This document shows positions 6,811 through 10,775 of a stretch of 10,775 bases of DNA, one piece after another. The stretch is taken from positions 8,307 to 19,081 of the forward strand of contig JANLGA010000025.1 in assembly GCA_024653225.1 (NCBI GenBank), in the 5' to 3' direction. The position numbers were made by a program, and so were the translations under genes. The notes under the pieces were generated by a model. The model was given only the letters and a program-made list of their open reading frames with translations. It was not told the DNA's origin and ran no database searches. Every line of letters starts with the position of its first letter. Positions within the stretch are counted from its first letter, which is position 1. This DNA is from Bacillota bacterium (GTDB lineage Bacteria; Bacillota; Sulfobacillia; JABLXB01).

Positions 6811-8436
6811 TCAGTAATCCATGTCCGGCCCGCCGGGTGGATATGGCGGCTTCTTTTCTTTCTCCGGGATCTCCGCCACCAGGGCCTCGGTGGTCAACAC
6901 CATGGAGGCGACGCTCGCGGCATTCTCCAGGGCGGACCTGGCGACCTTCGCGGGGTCAACCACGCCGGCCTTAGGCAGGTCAACGTATTCGCAGGTCATG
7001 GCGTTGAGCCCGAATCCCTTCTTGTTCTCGGACTTGACCCGCTCGACCACGACGGAGCCCTCGAGTCCGGCGTTCTCCGCTATCTGGCGGAGCGGCTCCT
7101 CCAGGGCACGCCGCACTATGTTGATGCCCACTCGCTCGTCGCCCTCCGCCTCCACGGATTCGAGCGCCTTCATCGCGGCGATGTAGGTGACGCCGCCTCC
7201 GGGGACGATCCCCTCCTCGACCGCCGCCCTAGTCGCGGACAGGGCATCCTCGACGCGGTGCTTCTTCTCCTTGAGCTCCGTCTCCGTGGCCGCTCCGACC
7301 TTTATCACCGCGACGCCCCCCGCCAGCTTGGCGAGTCTCTCCTGGAGCTTTTCCTTGTCATACTCGGAGTCGGTGTCCTCGATCATCTTCCTGATCTGCG
7401 CGATCCTGCCTTCTATAGCCTTCTTGGAGCCCTTGCCCTCTACTATGGTCGTCTTTTCCTTGTTGATGCGTACCTTATTCGCCTCACCGAGCATGTTGAG
7501 ATCGACGTTCTCGAGCTTGATGCCGATGTCCTCGGATATGAACGTGCCGGCGGTCAGGATGGCGATGTCCTCCATCATGGCCTTACGCCTGTCGCCGAAG
7601 CCGGGCGCCTTCACGGCGGCACACTGCAGCGTCCCGCGCAGCTTGTTGACGACTAGCGTCGCGAGGGCCTCACCCTCCACATCCTCGGCTATGACGAGGA
7701 GTGGCTTGCCCGACCTGGCGACCTTCTCGAGCACCGGGAGCAAGTCAGTGACGGCGGTTATCTTCTTCTCGTAGAGGAGAATGTACGGGTTCTCCAGCAC
7801 GGCCTCCATGGCTTCCGGGTTCGTGACGAAGTACGCCGAGGTGTACCCGCGGTCGAATTCCATGCCCTCGACCACCTCGACGGTCGTCTGTGTCCCCTTC
7901 GACTCCTCGACGGTGATTACGCCGTCCTTTCCCACCTTGTCCATCGCTTCTGCGATGAGCTTTCCGATCTCGGCGTCGTTCGCCGCGATGGCGGCCACGT
8001 GCGAGATATCGTCCTTACCCTCGATGGGAGTGGACTGCTTCTTGATCTCCTCCACCACCAGCGATACGGCCTTGTCTATGCCGCGCTTGATGAATACCGG
8101 GTTCGCGCCCGCCGCGACGTTCTTCAGTCCTTCCTGCACTATGGCTTGGGCCAAGACGGTCGCAGTGGTGGTCCCGTCGCCGGCCACGTCGTTGGTCTTC
8201 GACGCGACTTCCCGGCACAGCTGCGCACCCATGTTCTCGTAGGGATCCTTGAGCTCGATCTCCTTCGCCACGGTCACACCGTCTTTCGTTATGACCGGCG
8301 AACCGAACTTCCTGTCCAGTACGACGTTCCGACCCCTCGGCCCGAGGGTCACCTTGACCGCGGAAGCAACCGCATTGACGCCTCGCTCCAGGGCCTTCCG
8401 GGCTTCGATGTCAAATGCCAGCATTTTTGCAGGCAC
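6811..8436 (-). CDS. groEL: Chaperonin GroEL (60 kDa, Cpn60)
   Basis: This is the 541-residue cytosolic chaperonin, which forms a double heptameric ring and folds proteins with GroES and ATP. ATP-site motifs are intact: VTLGPRGRNV, TKDGVTVA with Asp52, and GDGTTTATVLA with Asp87. The GroEL signature AAVEEGIVPGGG is present near residue 400. The start is GTG 8434-8436 (MPAKMLAFDIEARKAL), which aligns with the usual N-terminus and has GGGGAGG 7 nt upstream. An in-frame TTG at 8452-8454 would begin within that ribosome-binding site and is rejected. The C-terminus ends in EKKPPYPPGGPDMDY, a Pro/Gly tail in place of the long GGM repeat of E. coli GroEL. It follows groES by 55 bp and shares its CIRCE-controlled promoter. 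Confidence 0.97.
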   Translation of the reverse strand: MPAKMLAFDIEARKALERGVNAVASAVKVTLGPRGRNVVLDRKFGSPVITKDGVTVAKEIELKDPYENMGAQLCREVASKTNDVAGDGTTTATVLAQAIVQEGLKNVAAGANPVFIKRGIDKAVSLVVEEIKKQSTPIEGKDDISHVAAIAANDAEIGKLIAEAMDKVGKDGVITVEESKGTQTTVEVVEGMEFDRGYTSAYFVTNPEAMEAVLENPYILLYEKKITAVTDLLPVLEKVARSGKPLLVIAEDVEGEALATLVVNKLRGTLQCAAVKAPGFGDRRKAMMEDIAILTAGTFISEDIGIKLENVDLNMLGEANKVRINKEKTTIVEGKGSKKAIEGRIAQIRKMIEDTDSEYDKEKLQERLAKLAGGVAVIKVGAATETELKEKKHRVEDALSATRAAVEEGIVPGGGVTYIAAMKALESVEAEGDERVGINIVRRALEEPLRQIAENAGLEGSVVVERVKSENKKGFGLNAMTCEYVDLPKAGVVDPAKVARSALENAASVASMVLTTEALVAEIPEKEKKPPYPPGGPDMDY

Positions 8437-8491
8437 ACCAATACACCTCCCCAATTGTGTGGCGCCGCACCCGGCGCGTCAGCCCGCACAC

Positions 8492-8773
8492 CTACTTGAT
8501 TGCCAGGATATCGCTCTCCCGGAGGATAAGGTACTCGTCCCCGTCAATCTTGATCTCGGTCCCGCTGTACTTGGAGAAAATCACGCGGTCTCCGACTTTG
8601 ACCTCGGGCGCAAGCTTCGTGCCGTTCTCCAGGATCCTGCCCGGCCCCACCGCCATGACCTCGCCCTCGATGGGCTTCTCCTTCGCGGTGTCCGGCAGCA
8701 CGATGCCGCCCTTCGTCTTCTCCTCTTGTGTCATCGCCTTCACGACGACCCTATCAGCAAGAGGCTTAATCAT
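8492..8773 (-). CDS. groES: Co-chaperonin GroES (10 kDa)
   Basis: This 93-residue co-chaperonin forms the heptameric lid of GroEL. It begins MIKPLADRVVVK. The mobile loop (about 15-32) contains GGIVLP at 22-27, the hydrophobic tripeptide that docks on GroEL. It is followed by the EGEVMAVGPG and VGDRVIFSKYSGTEIK strands typical of the family. ATG 8771-8773 is the start: AAAGGAGG lies about 9 nt upstream and the N-terminus aligns with other GroES proteins. A longer in-frame start at 8821 would fall inside the CIRCE operator and adds 16 non-family residues. It is the first gene of the groES-groEL operon and is expected to be heat-induced through HrcA. Confidence 0.97.
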   Translation of the reverse strand: MIKPLADRVVVKAMTQEEKTKGGIVLPDTAKEKPIEGEVMAVGPGRILENGTKLAPEVKVGDRVIFSKYSGTEIKIDGDEYLILRESDILAIK

Positions 8774-8810
8774 CAGATCGGTCCTCCTTTCAACCGCATA
8801 TGCTGGACTG

Positions 8811-8837
8811 TTAGCACTCACTTGCGTTGAGTGCTAC
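8811..8837 (-). promoter_or_regulatory. CIRCE operator (HrcA binding site)
   Basis: The plus strand reads TTAGCACTC (8811-8819), a 9-nt spacer (8820-8828), then GAGTGCTAC (8829-8837). This matches the CIRCE consensus TTAGCACTC-N9-GAGTGCTAA in 17 of the 18 arm bases. It sits immediately downstream of the -10, covering the transcription start region and the 5' leader of groES, the standard position for HrcA repression. HrcA itself is not encoded in this window. Confidence 0.96.
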
Positions 8838-8846
8838 CGGTTTCAC

Positions 8847-8875
8847 ATTATATCCAGCGGCCCCGCCCTTGTCAA
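8847..8875 (-). promoter_or_regulatory. Consensus sigma-A promoter of groESL
   Basis: On the minus strand TTGACA (plus-strand 8870-8875) is separated by exactly 17 bp from TATAAT (plus-strand 8847-8852). Both hexamers match the housekeeping consensus at all six positions. The predicted transcription start is near 8840, directly before the CIRCE element. A promoter this strong is what one expects when control comes from a repressor and not from a weak core promoter. Confidence 0.93.
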
Positions 8876-8882
8876 CAATTGG

Positions 8883-8915
8883 ACGACGGCGGCGCCCGAA
8901 GGCAGCCGCCGTCGT
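8883..8915 (-). terminator. Hairpin terminator after the SIMPL gene
   Basis: ACGACGGCGGC (8883-8893) pairs perfectly with GCCGCCGTCGT (8905-8915), an 11-bp stem. An inner GCC/GGC pair over a CGAA loop extends it after one bulged base. It starts 31 nt past the SIMPL stop on the minus strand and is followed by CCAATTGTTG, a weak T-containing tail. A second smaller inverted repeat (CCGCGGG 8920-8926 with CCCGCGG 8934-8940) precedes it. The stem ends 7 bp from the groESL -35, so it probably shields that promoter from upstream transcription. Confidence 0.65.
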
Positions 8916-8946
8916 TTCCCCGCGGGTCGTTCCCCCGCGGATCGAA

Positions 8947-9675
8947 TCACACGTCGAATCTCACCCGGACCATGACCTCGACCCTCAACTGCCCCCCGAA
9001 GACCGGCGTGGTGGCATCCTCCGCGGCCTTGTAGGCCGAGTAAGGCAAACGCCGCGCGACGGTCGGCGATTCCGTCGGGTTCTCGACCACGAAGCGGATC
9101 CCCTTGAGCGTGAGGCCGGACGAGCCCGCGATGGCTTCCGCCCGTCCCCGGGCCGCGGCCACCGCCTTCACGAGCGCTTGCTTGCGAGCCTCCTCGGGAT
9201 CCTTCAGCGAAAACGATATCTCGCCCACCGTGTTCGCTCCTTCTGCGACGGCCGCGTCCACGATCTCGCCTATCCTTGCCAGGTCCCCGCTGCGGATCTG
9301 CACCGAGTTGTCCGCGCGATAGCCCACGATCTTCTCCGTCTTGGACGAATAGTCATACACGGGGTACAGCCGGAGCTCCGTGGTGGCTATGTCTTCCTTG
9401 GCGATGCCCAGGGCGAGGAGCTTCGAGATCACCGCGGTCATGCGCGTCGCGTTCTCGTCCTGCGCCTGCTTGGCGGTGGGCATCTGGGTCTGGCATCCGA
9501 CGTTGACGACCACCAGGTCGGGTTCGACGTCCACGCTGCCGACCCCCTCCACCTCAATGTAACGGGGGTTGCCCTCGTCTTCCGCCCGTACGACCTGGGT
9601 CCTCGGAACAGAGGCGGCGGCGATCGCCACCAGGACGACCAACCCGAGCCCCGCGACTGCTATCTTGGTCTTCAC
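8947..9675 (-). CDS. SIMPL-domain (DUF541, YggE-like) secreted or membrane-anchored protein
   Basis: This 242-residue protein has an N-terminal hydrophobic segment (about 5-22, KIAVAGLGLVVLVAIAAA). It acts as a signal peptide or membrane anchor; no lipobox cysteine follows. Residues from about 38 to the end form a SIMPL domain (DUF541): IEVEGVGSVDVEPDLVVV is the typical first strand, and AISK/GIAKEDIATTELRLYPVYDY and GYRADNSVQI are also characteristic. E. coli YggE of this family is linked to oxidative stress and BP26 of Brucella forms a channel-like oligomer; the biochemical role is unknown. GTG 9673-9675 is chosen because GGGGGA lies about 8 nt upstream, the signal segment begins there, and it overlaps the permease stop as GTGA. 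The longer frame from 9786 is rejected. The gene is probably translationally coupled to the upstream permease. Confidence 0.87.
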   Translation of the reverse strand: MKTKIAVAGLGLVVLVAIAAASVPRTQVVRAEDEGNPRYIEVEGVGSVDVEPDLVVVNVGCQTQMPTAKQAQDENATRMTAVISKLLALGIAKEDIATTELRLYPVYDYSSKTEKIVGYRADNSVQIRSGDLARIGEIVDAAVAEGANTVGEISFSLKDPEEARKQALVKAVAAARGRAEAIAGSSGLTLKGIRFVVENPTESPTVARRLPYSAYKAAEDATTPVFGGQLRVEVMVRVRFDV

Positions 9676-10607
9676 CTCACTGTTCCCCCTTCGCTCGATC
9701 GTCGGCTGTATAGACGGAAGCGTCGCTGGCATGTTCCAAGACCCTCGCCCGAAGTCACTATCAGTATCCCCGCCAAGACTGCGCACACCCCGGCCAGCTC
9801 GAGGGCGCCCATTCCCTCACCGAACACCGCGTACCCCAGGACGGCGGCGGCGACCGGCTCCACCGTGGCCACTATCGAGGCGCGGCTCGCCTGCACCCTC
9901 CCGAGACCCCACGTGAACAAGATGAAGGCGAGGAAACCCGGGCCCGACCCGTTCGCCAGCGCCATGGCCCAAGCGGCGGGGCGGAGCGTCGCCGGGTCGG
10001 GCCAGGCCTCGCGAAGAGAATAGACCGCCGCCAGGGGGAGGCCGAACATCATGGACCACCACTGGATGAGGATCGGATCCTCGAACCGACCCGCCGTTTT
10101 TCTCAGCAGGAGTGTGTACAACCCGTAAAGGAGTCCCGAAGCGGTCCCGACGGCGAGGGCGGCCGGAGAGACGCGCGGATTCACCTTATACACCCCCGTC
10201 ACGAGTACGAGCCCTCCTATCGTGACCGCGAGGGCCGCGAGTTTTGCGCGGGTTATCCGCTCGCCGAGGAACAGCCGGCCGAGGATGGTGACGAAGATCG
10301 GGCTCGTATAGTTCAGGATAGTGGCGACCGCCATAGTCGTCATGGTCACTGTCGCAATGAAGAGGGGCTGCGAACCCGCCGGTCCTATTATCCCGAGCAG
10401 GGCGAGCAACGGGAGGTCTCGCGCCCGCACGCGACGGCGACGGCGCCTGGAGCCCAGGACGAAAACGGTCGTGAACATCCACGCGACGGCGACCCTGAGG
10501 AAGGAGATCGTCATCGGCTGGAAGCCTTGGAGGCTGAGGAACCGGACCAGAAGCCCTCCGGACGCCCAGGTCACGCACGCGATGATGACGGCGATGTATC
10601 CAACCAC
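9672..10607 (-). CDS. EamA-family (DMT superfamily) permease
   Basis: This 311-residue integral membrane protein has two EamA repeats (about 4-137 and 150-288), giving the expected ten helices. The first repeat opens with MVGYIAVIIACVTWASGGLL and carries NYTSPIFVTILGRLFLGERIT. The second shows the matching VEPVAAAVLGYAVFGEG segment. A basic cluster (SRRRRRRVRARD, near 53-64) marks a cytoplasmic loop. The family exports or imports metabolites such as amino acids and nucleosides; the substrate cannot be inferred. The start is GTG 10605-10607, with a modest AAGGG about 10 nt upstream. Its stop TGA 9672-9674 overlaps the GTG of the SIMPL gene by 4 bp, so the two are likely one operon. An upstream comEA-like gene ends 79 bp earlier on the same strand without a clear terminator, so co-transcription with it is possible. 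Confidence 0.9.
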   Translation of the reverse strand: MVGYIAVIIACVTWASGGLLVRFLSLQGFQPMTISFLRVAVAWMFTTVFVLGSRRRRRRVRARDLPLLALLGIIGPAGSQPLFIATVTMTTMAVATILNYTSPIFVTILGRLFLGERITRAKLAALAVTIGGLVLVTGVYKVNPRVSPAALAVGTASGLLYGLYTLLLRKTAGRFEDPILIQWWSMMFGLPLAAVYSLREAWPDPATLRPAAWAMALANGSGPGFLAFILFTWGLGRVQASRASIVATVEPVAAAVLGYAVFGEGMGALELAGVCAVLAGILIVTSGEGLGTCQRRFRLYSRRSSEGGTVR

Positions 10608-10686
10608 TCGAAATCAACCCTTGCTTCGCTGTTTCCGCGGCCGGTGCAGGTGCTCCACCCAAGAGGCGCGCCGGGCGTCGCGGCGT

Positions 10687-10775
10687 TCAGTCCACTACGA
10701 CCAGGTTCTTCAATCTCTCGAACGTCTTGGGGCCGATCCCGCCCACTTTCATCAGGTCCTCCGGCTTCCTGAATC
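10687..10775 (-). CDS. comEA: ComEA-like helix-hairpin-helix protein, C-terminal fragment
   Basis: The minus strand is open from the window edge to TGA 10687-10689 and encodes 28 C-terminal residues, including FRKPEDLMKVGGIGPKTFER and ending LKNLVVVD. GGIGPKTFERLK is the second helix-hairpin-helix of ComEA-type proteins, the membrane-anchored receptor that binds double-stranded DNA before uptake through ComEC. The typical wording in that family is a K/S-x-E-D-L-L-K-V-x-G-I-G-P-K run near the C-terminus, which fits well. The N-terminal membrane anchor and SLBB domain would lie outside the window. The presence of comEC and holA further down the same strand supports the call. A different HhH protein cannot be excluded from this fragment alone. 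Confidence 0.75.
   Translation of the reverse strand, partial: FRKPEDLMKVGGIGPKTFERLKNLVVVD

Noticed and set aside
6700..7656. 318-codon plus-strand frame antisense to groEL
   Set aside because: GroEL codons commonly leave an open antisense frame. There is no recognisable domain and no ribosome-binding site of note.
8774..8821. Longer GroES start at 8821
   Set aside because: It would begin within the CIRCE operator and adds residues not found in GroES. ATG 8771-8773 has an ideal ribosome-binding site.
9676..9786. Longer SIMPL-protein start at 9786
   Set aside because: It would bury the signal segment 37 residues inside the protein and overlap the permease by over 100 bp. GTG 9673-9675 has a ribosome-binding site and a GTGA junction.
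8827..10023. 398-codon plus-strand frame across the groESL promoter, SIMPL and permease genes
   Set aside because: It is antisense to two clear genes and also runs through the promoter and terminator hairpins. The composition is Arg/Pro-rich and not protein-like.
1..10775. CRISPR array, tRNA or rRNA gene, insertion sequence, phage or defence system
   Set aside because: None is visible on reading both strands. Nearly all of the window is filled by recognisable housekeeping, transport and competence genes.

Overview
This is a GC-rich bacterial chromosomal segment with tightly packed housekeeping genes. It most likely comes from a deep-branching, high-GC member of the Bacillota (a Clostridia-, Symbiobacteriia- or Limnochordia-like lineage). 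Four things point there: a CIRCE (HrcA) operator on groESL, a GerMN-domain lipoprotein typical of spore formers, a Bacillus-type D-amino acid aminotransferase, and comEA, comEC and holA in the Bacillus order. This placement is inference from gene content. No rRNA, tRNA, CRISPR array, insertion sequence or phage gene was seen.

Layout. Positions 1-342 (+) hold the C-terminal end of a B12-binding-type radical SAM protein. It runs convergently into a D-amino acid aminotransferase (353-1207, -). A short AT-rich divergent spacer separates that gene from a GerMN/AMIN-like lipoprotein (1388-2431, +), whose 3' end overlaps the convergent holA (DNA polymerase III delta subunit, 2409-3464, -). A LysE-family exporter (3580-4215, +) lies between holA and comEC (4231-6684, -). 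Upstream of comEC on the same strand come groEL (6811-8436), groES (8492-8773), a consensus sigma-A promoter with CIRCE, a SIMPL-domain secreted protein (8947-9675), an EamA/DMT permease (9672-10607), and the 3' end of a ComEA-like helix-hairpin-helix protein (10687-10775).

How the genes relate. In Bacillus, comEA, comEC and holA form one compact block. Here the order and strand are kept, but groESL, the SIMPL/DMT pair and lysE are interspersed, and comEC appears to have its own extended -10 promoter. groESL is a self-contained heat-shock operon: a terminator hairpin sits just upstream of its promoter and a GC-rich hairpin just downstream of groEL. The permease and SIMPL genes overlap by 4 bp and are probably translationally coupled.

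Most starts are GTG or TTG; only groES and lysE start with ATG. I did not find an obviously new biological system. The points most worth a second look are the interspersed competence/holA synteny, a perfect 13-bp palindrome inside holA near the convergent gerMN end, and the coupled DMT-SIMPL pair. There is no gene-free stretch longer than about 300 bases; the longest, 1208-1387, is described as a feature.
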